Numbered from the stretch's first letter, positions 1 through 13,960 are shown. The stretch is DNA of 64,000 nt from Lineus longissimus (GCF_910592395.1 NC_088313.1:1678501-1742500), one strand, 5' to 3'. Made by a program: numbers and translations. The notes: a model not told the origin generated them from the sequence alone.

Positions 1-365
1 GGCTACCAGTGGATCCCGGTCAGAGCACACCTGCCCAGAATTGGCGTCGAGTAGCGTCTTTTCCGCCACTTTAGGCTGCCATTTTGAAATTATGTAGACG
101 CAAGCTGATTGGCCATAGCCTCGCCGCCGACGCCAAGTCAGGCGGCCATCCGTAGCACACCTGGCTTCTTCTTGCGTTCAAACGCGGCGACACGCGTCAA
201 AAATCAAACATGATAGATATTTGGCGTTTAGTTGCGGCAAATGGCGTCAAGTCGCGTTCGCCGACGCCGTTCGTAGCAGACTAGGGATTTTTCAGGCGTT
301 CAGGACTCTTGCGGCAAAAAACGCCTGTGAACGCCGAAGTTGGCGGCTAGTGTGCTGCAAGCTTT
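1..365. mobile_element. Truncated copy of a short inverted-repeat DNA transposon (family A)
   Basis: This matches 14,035-14,409 almost base for base, in the same orientation, and ends with the same terminal sequence (TTGGCGGCTAGTGTGCT near 345). The left third of the element would lie before the window start. It has no coding capacity; the 82-codon open frame inside it is incidental. The element is rich in GGCG/CGCC words, unlike the AT-rich DNA around it. By its structure it is a non-autonomous (MITE-like) element; the superfamily cannot be decided. Confidence 0.75.
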
Positions 366-3300
366 ACTCTACTAAGCAAATAACATACATGTACCATCAC
401 TCTAGCCTTGGATTGAATAGCGCAAAACTAATAAACAAGAGTTTTTACGTGACATCTTCATCATCATGAAATATGAATTTTCTGGATGGCTGAACGTATC
501 TTAGTTCATTTCCGATTACGAGATGGGATGTGTTTTTTTCATCCATATTGTGATGATAGCGGAGCTCAGCAATGTTCACGGTATTGGTTGATTGTTGGAG
601 AGAATTTATTGAGTGCACTTGATAAAGCTGACTAAAATATTGGGTTTATTCTATCGTGTAATCAAGTTGCATTCGGCCGAATTAAAGTCGAAGCGTAGTT
701 AGATTTGTAGAGTGACTGTACAGATCTCTTATCTGGCACCTGTTACCATTGAATCTTTGCAAACCTGTCCAAAACTGTCCAAGATTTTAATAAACCCTAA
801 TATTTTATGAGAATATATTCTTAGATATTCTCGACAGTCCCTATATTACCCCCGCCGGAACACGAACAACCATGACACAAGCTTTGAAATTAGACGCAAG
901 AGAATTGAGCGTGTCCCCTTGACAGTGGGGCTGGTAATGAATGAGCTATTAGACTGTGATGGTTTCCGTGACTATTGAAATCAAGGAGGGCTTCCATTCC
1001 AATGGTAATTACTGTCGGAGACGTGTGCCCTGTTTATGATTTCAGGAGCCACGTACAAATGGATATGGGAAGATACTTGTCCTTTGGGATGAATTGCATC
1101 TTGAATCTATATTTGCAAAAACGTGGGGCGGGGATCAGTTCATTGAACTTAGCGTTTGTTAGGACTTGTGTTATATATGTTATGCGCGCAATAAGCTGGC
1201 GACAACTACTTCGCTCTGCACGAGGTTGTGCTCTGGTAAAAATGGCATGGGCATTTCCCCAGCCGAATTTCAAACAGCACGTGTTTAGTTGTCATCCAAA
1301 TTAAATCGCTCTGAGAAAATACCTTTCGTCTGATTCTGTGTACCCAGGCAAAAATTTCCAAATTTGTTTAATGTTTTTGTCATCGTTCAAAATGTTTGAC
1401 ATATTTCATAAAGCGTCGGTTTTTCATTTATCCATCCCGTGCCCTGGCGAATTCTTTCACTATTGCTTGTAGCCCTGGATGTAATCTAAAAGAAGAATAG
1501 CTTCTTGATTATTAATATTTTTTATTGTTACCCGGAGCCGAATTCCTTGGAGGCAGGTTGTAACCATAGTCATCAACAAAACCGTACAGAGGCGTGTTAG
1601 GTAAAATACCTCATGGCTTTATAACAAAACTGGAAAATGATATTTTGTATTGATGGGATAAAAGCACATTCTGTGGAGACAATGGTGCTTCTAGGTAAAA
1701 TATCTATAACCAATTTTGTGAGAGGTGTTTCGGTGTGTGGAACTGTCTTAATAATTGATACAATACAGCTGTTTTAGGTGATGAAAATGAAGCGTCATCG
1801 GGCTAAAGAAAAGCCGATAAACTCGCGGGACGATATGTCCTCTACGTCAGCTGTTCATGCTACTGTCCGTCGTTGGTCAAAATAATGTTTCCCGACATTT
1901 TTAACCGAATTTCATAAAACGAATGTTGAAATAGATGACTTCCAATGCCCATGTACCCGACGGTACATGGGTACGCTTACTTTGTTCGGAGGCTTCAAAA
2001 TCGCCATTATGCGTCCCCACTTGAGCGAGGATGTCATGAATGTCTTTAAGTCTACATAGCCATCGCAATCATTGAATGTTTCAATCTTCACCTTATTGTT
2101 TCAATAGCTCCCCATCATTTTCGTCTTGTGAATATTTGTTATGGTATCAATACAGAATAAATTGAAATTGAAATTGTATAACGTCATACAATCTAAGCTG
2201 ACGCAATGCATTGACCCTGTAGAGGATGCATATGCTGGGCAGGCAGAGAATGAAATTTTGTTTGCAGCGTTTGAACTTCTCTTCACAACTTCAAAACACT
2301 TTCCAAGTCACATATTTCCGAGTGCTCCGTTTAACAAAATTGTTTCCGGATCAGATTTTTCCGAGAGCCCCATTAAAAATATCATTTTTAAATCACTTTT
2401 CCCGAGTTCAAAAAGCAGTGAATGTGCTACCTTTCTCTTGCCGATTTTTTGGTTTATTTGTTTACGCAACTCCTGTTAAATGTGCGTAGATGCATCAGCT
2501 AGATTGCTTTTTAAGGTGACACGGGCGCATTAAAATTGGGATTACATGCCCATGAACTCAGCAGATTTTATCTTCGCATAAAACCCTGGCGACACCCTAT
2601 TTGCTATTTTTAATCCGGCATTAGCTTAGTCGGGAAAACCAGTTATCTTCGTCCGGCTTTATGATAAACTAAAGAAGCTTGAGAGCAAAGGCAAGACTAA
2701 AACCTAAGACAAAAATTAAAGTTTCCTGTGACCTTATCTCCTCAATGTCCTGGGCAACTCAGGATTCCTTCTGACGGTCATTGTAGACGCCGCCTACATA
2801 TACCTTGTATCAAGCTGTCCGTCTCATGAGTTTATAAATTTAAGTTATCTTATTATCACCTCTTCATTATTCAATAGTTGACTGGAATTCCTATTCGACC
2901 CGGCTGGGTGGGATAAGACAGTTAAATTAAATTTTATCCACGAGGGATTTGTGTTAAAGTCAGTAAAGACATTTGGCGTGATCAGAATTAATTTTGCCCG
3001 TTTGGGTGATGTGATTAATGGGCGTGAGGGCAGGGTAATCGATGCATGGGCGGTCAAAGGCCGGCAAGAATGTGATCTGAACCATTTCCTTCAGCTCTTG
3101 CCTGAATGATTTTGCCCAGCATATTTTTGAGAACACAAACGTCTTTACTGTGCCAGGTTATTGCAAAAAAGGTACATTTGACACACAGAAGCCCACAAGT
3201 TGCCTGTCGACGCTAGCGCGATCACAATCTTGACAAAGACACCGCTATTCATGTACTCTTCTGGCGTAAGGTCTCATCAGCGCAAATTGTTCTTTTATCT

Positions 3301-3769
3301 TTCGATGTCCGTTGAATTGGCTGCCACATTTATCTTCCCTGCAGTAGCCATATCCTTTCCCCATCCTTCAGATGTCAAAGTTGGCTTTGGCGAACCCAAT
3401 TGTGAAAAGAGCCAAGTGTCTCTTAATGGGTAACTTCTTTTCTCTCCTTTATTTTGATGACTGATTATAGTTGATGCGAGGAGTTATTAACGGGTGAAGG
3501 GCAAAAAATGTTCTAAGCCACCATTTGCGAGCTTTTCAATTTAATCACTAATTGTTTTCCTTAAAGAGATCCACTCGTGGCACAACATCTTTAGACAAGC
3601 TGAACGTTGTAAAAATAAATAAATTGGTGATTACCTCTTATGCAGTTCAGAGACTGGAGTCAGTAGTTATGCAACGTTTTGCAATGTTACCCAGATGCCG
3701 AGCTCACATAATTAACTACCTGAGGGAAACTCGAAACTGCTAAGATTTATCAATGGAAGCTTATTCCCT
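366..3769. other. Gene-free AT-rich interval
   Basis: No open frame longer than about 110 codons occurs and none resembles a known protein. I saw no exon with convincing splice sites on both sides, no RNA gene and no clear repeat. The overlapping frames at 2,141-2,489 lack a good acceptor and donor and look incidental. Confidence 0.5.
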
Positions 3770-3845
3770 CCTTAATTTTTAACCGGGCCGTTCGAAACTC
3801 CCCATTTTTATCAGCGTTTCGTGATAGGTTTCCTATTAAACGATA
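3770..3845 (+). repeat. Diverged dispersed repeat, copy 1
   Basis: The words accgggcc, aaactc, a run of T, then agcgtttc and gacttcct/ggtttcct occur in the same order and spacing here and at 18,105-18,175. The two stretches are clearly related but diverged, so they look like fragments of an old dispersed repeat. Nothing indicates coding function. Confidence 0.4.
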
Positions 3846-3950
3846 AAATTTACATTAAGTTATGACAAGCTAAATCAGGTTTAGTTTATGTCAATCTTAA
3901 GTAGACAATGAAAAATAGATGCTACTGGTTGGTCGCTACAAAACTTTTTA

Positions 3951-4295
3951 ATAGCATTCGGCGAAGATGACGTCACTGCAGCTGAATTACAGGCAATGTC
4001 GGACAAACATGCGGTTTCGTAATGGATTCATGCTTTCTAACTAGGGCAGTTAGATTCAATCTGGCACATGTCCGAGTGTTGGAAATACTACATAATTGTT
4101 CTGAATATTTCTCTCTCTGACTCTATGGTATCATTCATGCTAAAAACAATGCAGGGTCAAAGATAATTGACTTTGAAATAAGCTCAAATGCGTAGAAATA
4201 AGTGTCGATGTCCGACTGTCACGTGACTAAAACGTCATCAATATCTTATTCAAATGACCTTGTGAGCTATAAATAGTAACGTCGCGGAATGCTAT
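3951..4295 (+). mobile_element. MITE-like element (family B), copy 1
   Basis: A 345-bp element with terminal inverted repeats ATAGCATTC...GAATGCTAT and a TA dinucleotide on each side (3,949-3,950 and 4,296-4,297), as expected of a Tc1/mariner-type target duplication. The reverse complement of nearly the whole element recurs at 8,137-8,505. It is non-coding. Compared with the second copy it lacks a block of roughly two dozen bases just inside the left end, after the word tgacgtcactgcagctg. Confidence 0.75.
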
Positions 4296-7200
4296 TATAC
4301 ACAAGCTGTTCCAAAAATGGGAAATTTGGCATGCTATTTTGTATCTGCAGTGTTTGTCGTCAAAGAAAAAGCATCCGTACACATAATCTCAAAGCAGTGC
4401 CACTGATCCCGTTGTAAAAACCAGTAGCATTGGCGCCAGCTTTTCGAAAGTCATTGTCTCTTTGTGTTTGATGTTCTATCTCACCATTGACGAACTCCAT
4501 TATCTGCACTTAAAGGACCATTGGCATTATCAAGGGCAATATTACCCAGCTGTCGGCTGCCCAGTCACCTCCTATATTCTACATAAGTAGTTTCCATCGA
4601 CAAATTGCACAAAAAAGGAAAAATTCAAAATCTGGCTGAATTATTACGCTTTTCCGATTTTGACTTCGACTTGGCCCGAGTTAACTCTCCATGCGTCGAT
4701 CCTTTCCATGTGGAACCGGCGATGCACTAGTAAGGCGCTTCCTGGAGCCATGGATCTATACCCTGTAACGACTTGGTGTAAGATATAGATGTTTCTGACG
4801 TCACCCTGATGGCGCTTGATTGCCCCGCTACTGCGACAATAATGGAAATGACGTAGCGGGGATCTCGGCGTGCACTCACGTGGCGGGAAATGTCTTTCGC
4901 GCCAGGACTCTTGCGTAGAAAAATAGTTTACTGATGAACACGAGGAAGAACAAACATAGGCCTACTGCAATAAAAAGTCTTCCATTCCCTTAACAGCGGC
5001 AATTTATAGTCCTTTTGTTTTTGCGTGGCATGTATTTTTTTACCCTAACCATAAACGAGAAATCCATTTTTAATGCTTCAATATTATGGTAAGATATGAC
5101 TTAACGAAAGAAAACACAATATACGCTCCAATGCTGCCTCGCTATAGTGCCGGTCGGTACCTCGATTGTTTTCCCCGATGCATTTACCGCGGCACATTTT
5201 AATTTCCCCGATAAAACCTGCCTCCGGTAATTTTTTCGATGTCTCAGACACCCAGCGTTCCGTCTCTCAACAACGAGATATCGGGTTCGTAGAAGAATGC
5301 TGATTTTAAATCTGACTCTTCACAGAAAAAGAATTTGTTTTCATCAATAGAAGCCGCTTAGGGGGTGAATATGTCAAGGGAAATTTAAACGGTCGGGTTC
5401 TTTTGGAGTTACGGTATAACAATGGCTTGCGCGAATTTGGATACTGGCAATGAATGCCAATATCATGATATTGCTACTGTAGGGCGATTAGTCAGTTTTA
5501 TGCACAGCCATTTTACCGCAGAATTTCTGAAAATGTTGCGTGAGGGCTTTCTAGGGCTTAGTTATAATGGCGCGTGTCCACATGTACGTACTTTGTCAAA
5601 ATACCCATATAAGAGTTCATGTAAAAGAATAACTAGGAATAAGACGTATTAAGTTGGCGTATAGCACATATAAGTATTAAGAACTCACCTATCACAGGTC
5701 AATTGCTATGGACAAGAGATGAGACTCTGATGAGATGAACGATGTGAACCCGATTGCCCCTGTGAGATGTCGACTCCTTTGGATGCGATATGATCTCGTA
5801 CAAATCCCACGACAGAGTAGAGGCAATCATCTCGACTCTGCCTATCAGAATACAAATGTCTTCGTATTACCTGTGAGCTCATTACAACTATCAGAGTAAG
5901 GCGTGACAGGACAAGAGATTTTCAACCGTCTCGGTCAGGGAGAGGAGTGATATAGTGGTTACCCTATCTGCATTGATCCGGGAGATGACACGGCAGCGAC
6001 TAAACCGAGCTCGAGATTTTTTTGTGCATTATAAAGATAAATCTTGGCAACTCCCTATCTCTGCATGGAGCCACTATCCGAGTGAAGCTGCGTTTTTATA
6101 CGCTGTTGTCGGCGATTTTTTTCAGAAATGTAAAGGAAAAGTCGACCTTGCCGGCATCTTTGCCTCTATTGTTAGCAAGTCGAGATTGTATTTCACGAGA
6201 TCATGAACAGCTAAGGCCTCTGGGAAGAACAAAAGCTGTCCTACATGCGAAATCAGTGGAAAAAAAGCTAAAATGGTTATAGCCCGTTGTGGGGGATGAA
6301 GAATGGGTCTTGTCATAATCTTTAAAGCCTCGCTCATTACATCAGGGCTTGAACTATAGATCATCTTACTTACTAAATGTCATCTCAGTAATTTTCTCTC
6401 TTACCGTGTACCCTTGGGGTGCATTGATATTTACGAAAGTATTGTAACCAAAAGAAGGAAAAATCGAACTTATAATTTATACCTTGTGCAGCATTTCCAA
6501 GATGTACTTTTAGTCTTGTTAGTCTGTTTCGAAAGATAATATTGTTGCAACCTTTTCAAGACGAAGACGTTGATATATCTATTTGTTTAATAAGATGGTG
6601 CGCCTCGGTTTCTTGAGTTGTGTTATTGTCAAATGTTAAACCATCATGACAACCAAGGTTTTGCATCTCGTCGAACGAGATTCTAAAAACGAGATTCTCT
6701 GTCTCGTCAAAGAGCTAAACCTCTACTACCTAAAATATTTCAAATTTTCTTCAAACAAAAACTAATTAGGGTTTTCGAAGTAGTGGTTTTATTAAAACGT
6801 CGTATTTAGATCGAGCCTATTCAGTTGTGTACAAGTATATATTCTCTTAATCTTTTTGATGGACTCGGATTTCAATTTAGTTAGAACGTAACACTAGGAT
6901 TCAATTATAAGAAGTCAGTTTCATGGTACCTTGGCGATGATTTCCTGTACAACGAAGTCCAGCTCACGTGCTTAATTACCACACCCGAACTTCTGATAAC
7001 GTTCTTGTACGCCCTGAGGAATCTAATTTAAATTGAGCTCAAACAATAATGCCATCGGACACGATTTTAGTATTCTATCCCGTTTCCAATTACATACACA
7101 TATTGACTACCCGAGAACAGAATTAAATTGGATACAACTTATGATTGAATGTCACTTAGTCCGAACTAACTTTGTTAGTCAAATTCTCCCAACAGGCTAT

Positions 7201-8115
7201 AGCCTCGACTCATCATCGCCTTTGGAACCGATAAAGTCACTGTGCATCCTAAATTGAGGTGACAAATTTTGGATAACTCAAAAAAATTTTGTATTGGATT
7301 TCAAACTCAGTGTGAATAATTATGATTCAATATGATATTTAGGTGACCTATTTCGTTTTAAAATGACAATGGCGGGAAAAAACGAGATTCGAGGGGTCGT
7401 GGTTGGTGTGAGGTGACAGGGGGCATCCTGCACTAACATGCCATACCAGTCGCAACAACATTTTTAGTCCCAGCCTCACCCGAAATGGCGGACGACGTCA
7501 GAAATAGCCTAATACCAGAAGCCCAGCGTGCGCATACTACTCTATATTATGCCTATTGAAATCTGGGAATTTGCCAAAAACTCCTTTTGCTGGCGGCAAA
7601 AGTGATTAGTAAGATCCATGTTCTATAACATAGTACAAAAATTTACTTCTTTAATTTCAATATATATTCATTTATAGTGCATTGCCTCAAACCAAAACAA
7701 GCGAATTCAAGTCAGTCGAACGCAGAATTAGAAATCAATTATGCCGGTTTCTTCGAATATTACTAAGCGTATTCCCATTTGACATTTCTCATGAAACAAC
7801 CTTCGGCATTTTGGAAAATCATTCAGGTACTACATTTCTGTTTATTTGAATTTTAGATTTTATTTAAACAATTAAAAGGTTTTTGAGACATAAAAAACGT
7901 CACGAGAAACGCACTTCGATATATCGAGCAAGTCACTATTACATGTAGGCCTATCTCCAATTTAGCCTTAAAGGCGACGTGTACATGGGGGGGGGGGGGG
8001 GGGGGCAGTCTGTCTCAAGATTTCGGGGTAAACGGACCGCAAGTTTCCAAACTCAAGTGGAATATTTATAAAGCAGGTTATCCAACTGCTGATGTCAAAA
8101 TATAATGCTGTTCCA
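4296..8115. other. Gene-free interval between the two family B elements
   Basis: The interval has no recognisable gene. A 19-G homopolymer lies near its right end. A small inverted arrangement of CTCGT/ACGAG words occurs around 6,665-6,720. Short frames at 5,422-5,652, 5,955-6,282 and 7,033-7,257 lack supporting splice sites. The DNA between the inverted copies shows no transposase, so a single large element with these copies as its ends is not supported. Confidence 0.45.
7987..8005 (+). repeat. Homopolymer of 19 G residues
   Basis: An uninterrupted run of 19 G follows gtacat. Such runs are mutable and often mis-sequenced, so the exact length should be treated as approximate. Confidence 0.9.
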
Positions 8116-8138
8116 ATTGTTATGATTCTACCGTAAAT
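8116..8138 (+). repeat. Left 23-bp direct repeat flanking family B copy 2
   Basis: The 23-base word beginning ATTGTTATGATTCTACC is repeated exactly at 8,504-8,526, immediately on the other side of the element. The pair could be an unusually long target-site duplication or a trace of a local duplication. Confidence 0.8.
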
Positions 8139-8505
8139 AGCATTCCGCGACGTTACTATTTATAGCTCACAAGGTCATTTGAATAAGATATTAATGACGT
8201 TTTAGTCACGTGACAGTCGGACATCGACACTTATTTCTACGCATTTGAGCTTATTTCAAAGTCAATTATCTTTGACCCTGCATTGTTTTTAGCATGAATG
8301 ATACCATAGAGTCAGAGAGAGAAATATTCAGAACAATTATGTAGTATTTCCAACACTCGGACATGTGCCAGATTGAATCTAACTGCCCTAGTTAGAAAGC
8401 CTGAATCCACTACGAAACCGCATGTTTGTCCGACATTGCCTGTAATTCCGCGATGGGGAAATAGAGGGCAGCAGCTGCAGTGACGTCATCTTCGTGGAAT
8501 GCTAT
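8137..8505 (-). mobile_element. MITE-like element (family B), copy 2, inverted
   Basis: This is the reverse complement of 3,951-4,295, slightly longer (369 bp) because it keeps a block (around 8,450-8,475) missing from copy 1. The ends read ATAGCATTCC and GGAATGCTAT. Unlike copy 1 it is not flanked by TA on both sides but by a 23-bp direct repeat that overlaps the terminal AT. It is non-coding. Confidence 0.75.
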
Positions 8506-8526
8506 TGTTATGATTCTACCGTAAAT
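8504..8526 (+). repeat. Right 23-bp direct repeat flanking family B copy 2
   Basis: Exact copy of 8,116-8,138. The sequence then continues as TGCATTCTCC, which suggests that the empty site read straight from this word into those bases before insertion. Confidence 0.8.
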
Positions 8527-11500
8527 TGCATTCTCCTTGCGATTTCTAACAGGTGCAGAGAACTGAGTATTCTTTTCATTCCCATATTGGCGAGGGAAGT
8601 CACAGAAATCACCAAGTCACATCATTAGTTAACAACTCAAGTCGTCCAGAAGTAATGACGGCTGGAACTCGTGATCGAATCAGCGCCCAGAAACCTTGGT
8701 CATTGGGCACGATGTCGCATCATGATAAGAATGATAAGGGTCACTGGACACCGTTATTCGCATGCTGCAATTATCGCGGAAATCTTAACACGTTATGTCC
8801 GAAAATGAAGCTAATTGTTGTTGTATACAATTATACGAGGTGCCAACATCTTTAGCAGAAGAGATTATTGTTGCATGGTTAACTAACAGTTCGTTACTGA
8901 TGCTCAGTCTCGACGCGTTGCGTGACGTAAGAGATCTTCACCACCTGATTGTATGCGTGTACAGCTTCATCCGAATCTTAATTTGTCCCTCTTTCCTCTT
9001 CCCCTGGACACATCCATCCCGGCAGCTCCTGAACGGATTCGGTAGATTGGATCACAAAATCTCGTCTTATCTCGCGCGAAATTGCAGGCATAACGTGACT
9101 TAGTATCAATCAGGCAAGTTATCCTTCTTGTCTGTCGATGTTTATATGGGTAATCATACTGTAACAAGATACTCTTACCTAGTGATTTACGCCGGATCAA
9201 CTTTGACTTCTTTCTGATTCAGTTTGTTTGGGACGTGATATCGCGTTTTAGTAGCATTACTGAGCGGTTGTCGCTGGCAGGTTCATGGAAGGTCTTGTTC
9301 ATTAGAAGATGGTGAGCATGTGATTTAAGAATCGGGGTCATGAGTTCTTCGTGATTAAAACTACATTGTCTCTACATCAGCGAAATACAAATCCTTGACA
9401 ACAGGTCGTAATACGTCTCTTTTTTATAGGTTGATTTAAAAGACGTTAAAAAACCCCATACGATCGAGGTCATAAAGTCCTTCCCCTGCATGTATGACCC
9501 TGCCACTGCAGAAGATATAGCCTAGGTTTTGTCTTTGCTATTATTGCTTGTGTTTTGCTTGACATTTGTCAAAGCAACTGATCATGATTCTGAAAAGAAC
9601 CCGCTTGATCGTGTCACCTCCACCGAGAGAAATACTTCATCTTCGGAAAAACTTGCTTATTTGCTTATTTCTTTAAATCTATTTTCTACTGCCTAATGAT
9701 ATTTTGCTCACGCAATAAATGAATTTGCTTCATCTCCTTATCAAAAAACCCGGCGATGTCAGATACACGGAGAATTTCAGATTGACGCATTTTTTACATT
9801 ATACTTAATTTGTACACTGCAGTAGTGGCGGGTTGCGGCAGTTCGCTTTCGCAATGGAGAGTAGATGAGATGCTGGCCGGTTGGCTTCACTCGATGCTTC
9901 ATCACGTAGGCCGTTCGGCATGCTTTGTACATTTCGTCCCCCACTTACTCTTGCAAAGTACTTGTAAACTTCCGCCGCACTCGGTCGGTTCCATCGGCGA
10001 TACCACCATGTCAATACAGACCGTTAGTTCGCTTTTGAAAATGTTTTTGGCTGTACCTGCACCTCTGTGTGCCAGTACGATACGGCAATGTGTTTTGACA
10101 ACAATAAGTATTTACCCAGAAACAAATTGATGAGTTTACCAGAACAGTTAATGGGTGTTGAGGATACGTTATGTTTTAGAACCAGATCCGACACCCTATC
10201 GCAGGGAGATTGCGTTAGCGAGATCAATCATTCCTCGTGCGGTCGTGGAGGTGAATGATATTATAAAGTTAATTTGAATCCGTCTTATACGCTGAACCAC
10301 TTTGACAGTCGATGATGGACAGATATGACAGAGATTTACTTGCCTATGACAGGTTTAAGCGACCCGAGTAGCTAACCCGTACTTACGTATCTTATTTCTA
10401 ATCGATTCCGTCACATTTTCCATTATTAATTTTTCATATTTCCATCAATTTTTCTTGCACCAAGCAATCACTCATGCTATACTGCCATCGATTCTGTACT
10501 ATTGCTATTAATGACACTTTATGGCTCTCGTATGATAGGTGGACAGGATATATTAGATTCTATAATCTGTCGTTTGATCTATTAAGCAATGGCCGCCAGT
10601 TCCCGATGTCTTTTTTGAGTGAGTGATTGATGTGAGATAATCAGCCTACGAGTTTATACAAAGGGAATGAGAGAAAAAGATGATATTTTGCTGGTTTCGT
10701 TTTCATCAGGAAATGCGACCTGTTCTGAGATGCCTCCAGTAGGGAGGATTTATGAAATACTGAAAGTTGCTAGCAGTGGTGTCTGCTTAGAGAGGTTCCC
10801 CAGTATGTCTAGTTGCAGAGTATAATTATGACTTGCTGCAATATACTGTCATGATATAGGAAAGTGCATTTGCTCAGTCCAAATGCATTGAAGGTGTATT
10901 GCGCATTTGAGAGTCAGCAGTTCAATATCGAAATCGGGGTTTCGGTACGAAATTTTGAATGCGCTTTCTGGGCTTTCGTACATTCGTGTTAAAGTCCCCT
11001 CTGGTGGACTGTGAAACCACCAGAACCAGTAACATCAGTATTTCGCCCCCACATCGCTTTCTTAGCCACAGGCAAAGAATACCACCGCGGAAATTGTTAA
11101 AGCTACTCCTTTCTTCGCATTAAGTGCTACGACATCTTATGTGTCGCTGACTCCTACATTTCCTAAGACAAATACTTCATTTCCTCAGAATGCACCACCT
11201 GTATATAGGGATGATTCTTTTTGCTAAATATAGCGCACTAGCCTGATATAACTAACGTGATTTTCGCTTGGTAAGTGAATCTTCGATGAGAACTCCCCGT
11301 GAAAGCATATAGTGAGGCCGTGAGATTGGTAGCTGATGGATTCGCAAATGAAATCAGACCGATATGTGACTGGATTCTGTAGCTAAGTGTTGCGAGATTG
11401 AAAGGAATTGCCGAGAAAAAATATGATATCATTTAAAATGCTTTGGCGCTAATAAGACCTTATGATAATGCATGCGCTTAGCGTTCCCTCCAGTTATGAA

Positions 11501-13960
11501 GTGATTGATCTTCTGATATCGGACATAAAACGATTTCCATTCAATGATTTTTACGTGACTCCTCAATTTTTGAAACTTCTGTCCAGGGCATCTTTGTACA
11601 AGAGAAGTTGGCCACTTAGTATTTGGCTTTAAACTTACTTAGCCGCAGGAGAAAAAGAGTCCTGAGTTATTCTTTTGGTCATCATCCTTACATAAGTAGA
11701 TCACCTTCTCCCAAAAGTCAGATTACGTCACCTTCGATTTTCAGACAAATCAAAGCTTTCTTTGCTGCAGCTACTGTACCTGTCTGAAAAAAGTCACAAT
11801 GTTGGCTGCACACGTGTCCCCTTTCAGGTGCGAGTATTAGTACCGGTACTGTAATGGGAAAGCTTTTTGCAGCAATGCCATTCCTTCCACGCGGCCGCGC
11901 TTAATGCTGTCCCTCTAGTTTTTACTCGGTTACTACATGCGGTCATTTCGATTATCTTCTGGTCTTTGTTGGGGGAAATGCAGCATGATCCTACAAGAAG
12001 ATAAGAGTCGATTGTAAAGAGGTGGTGACACTTTTTTATACCTGACTGCGATTAAGGATATGAAAGATTTTTCATATGCCGAGGATCAACGCCAGCACTC
12101 GAGCAGAAAGCTTTATCTTATTACTAACTATTGCCAGTAGAGATGTCTCTCTTTAAAAAGGTGAAGTCAAAGGAATTTCCTATATTAATTAGTGCCGTGT
12201 ATTTGGCTCTGTCACACTGTCTCATTGCAGACTTTTTTTTCCAAGATGGATAACTTTTTGCAGCTGTACCGCCACAAAACTTTAATCATAGCCGTCGAGC
12301 GATTCACGTCAATATTGGCGGGAGTGTGAGGTTCCTCTTCTGCCATTTGAAGTGTAGATATGTTCCTCTAGGAATAGCCTTTTACAAAATCGGTGGTCTT
12401 ATCGATAATTGCGCACACCCCATTCCAAAAGTTTGCCTTCGTTATTAAGCGCGTTTAAAGTTGACATCTTCGGTTTGGTTGGTAAAAGTTCCTCTTTTGA
12501 GGATCTCGGAGGTCGCCGCTTAAAACCTCCCTAGGCATAGATCTAGAGACTGAAAGAAGGCTAGATGTTCTTGAAGTTTAAGTTAAGGGGCTAATTCTTG
12601 CAAATCGGTTATTGAAAGACGTTTCTTTGGGTTACTGGGTGGTCCAGTTCACCTTTAAGAGCTACGTTTTATACGCGACCAGGTTTGTGATCGTGATATT
12701 TTTCTAGGGTGGGAGGGCAGCAAGAGACATTGTACGAAGATCGATGACTGTTGCAAAAAACACAATGGCTCCAGCTTGACATTATGATAGCCCCGTGTGG
12801 CCAGTCCGTTTGACACATTCGATGATACCAGACAGGTACATGACGCGTCAAGCCTTCTTCTTCACACACTTCGCCAGATGCAATGACAACAAAAAAACGC
12901 CCATCGTTGCTGACAGAAACTGTTTGAAGCAAGGATAGTAGTATTACGCTATAACGTTAAAAAATCAACGTAATGTACTCATCTTAAAACACCATGTCGG
13001 CTAAAGGTTTATCACAGTTCAAAAACTGTTTTTCATCTCCCTGAATAACCTAGTCATGCTAGTGGGCGTGTTGTATTTGCGTTGGTTGAAAAACCGTGAA
13101 GGGTTTTCGAAGAGCGCTCATATCTGTAATATTGTAGAAGACATCAACGAAGACATGTTTTTCTTAACCATGTACATGAAGAACAAAGATCGAGTTATGT
13201 TTAAGAAAGCTGCGGTTTTCTATTATTCATTGGTAATCTTACCGTTTGCGCATAAACCTGATAAACATATTTCTTTCATCAATGTATGAGAATGGCTACG
13301 TTTTTCTATTCGCCATAGACATGCTTTTGAATCAGTGATGGTCTATTCATATTGAAGAAAAAACGATTCTGCTGTTTTCTATTGGCAAATCTCGCTATTT
13401 GATATCCTCCAGCGGATTAAACCGGTTTCACCTTGCCATGAAGTCTATAAAACAATCCTCCTCTCTCGGGCGATGTAAAATCTTCCTATTCCCTCTGAAG
13501 GTTCTTGAGACACGGCCCAGTGTTCTCAAAGCAATAATCAGCCGCGCATCCTTTGAAGTTTTTCATATCACATAGAGATTTTCGCGTCTAAATATAATGA
13601 AAGCGCCGTTTTGCATTTTAAAATGCCAAACGACTTAATCAATTGTTGACGGTTCCAGCTAGCGTGTTCTTGGTACGTATCTCTGACAGATTTGTGCTCG
13701 GATTACACCGCGATAAAGCACGGATCTGAAATGACATTTGTCCTGTTCATGCGCAAAATCCGACAAAGGCAATGTTATTTTTTGGGCAGTTTACAAGTCG
13801 TGCAAATGAGCTTACTACATGACTTGTAATCCTTTAGCGGTTCCGATAAATTTTTGCCGTATCATCAGCGGACCCTATGCCTGGCCATTTTCATATCGAA
13901 GTACTGGATTTCGTATGCACCAACAGCTTCCCTATCGACATGATCAAGCGCCTGTATCGC
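8527..13960. other. Gene-free interval
   Basis: Many short overlapping frames on both strands (for example near 8,553-9,103 and 9,805-10,258), none with family resemblance or a matched acceptor and donor. The donor-like gtaagt at 11,270 closes a segment with stops in all three frames. No RNA gene or large repeat was recognised. Confidence 0.45.

Noticed and set aside
5690-5840. Minus-strand open segment with an apparent donor GATAG before GTGAGTTC
   Set aside because: The only long frame hits a TAG before the donor, so it cannot be an internal exon in that frame.
3951-8505. One large transposon with 350-bp inverted termini
   Set aside because: Each arm has its own inverted ends, the flanks do not match across the pair, and the interior has no transposase; two independent small elements explain it better.
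11220-11275. Segment ending at gtaagtgaa
   Set aside because: All three frames contain stops within the short segment bounded by the nearest acceptor.
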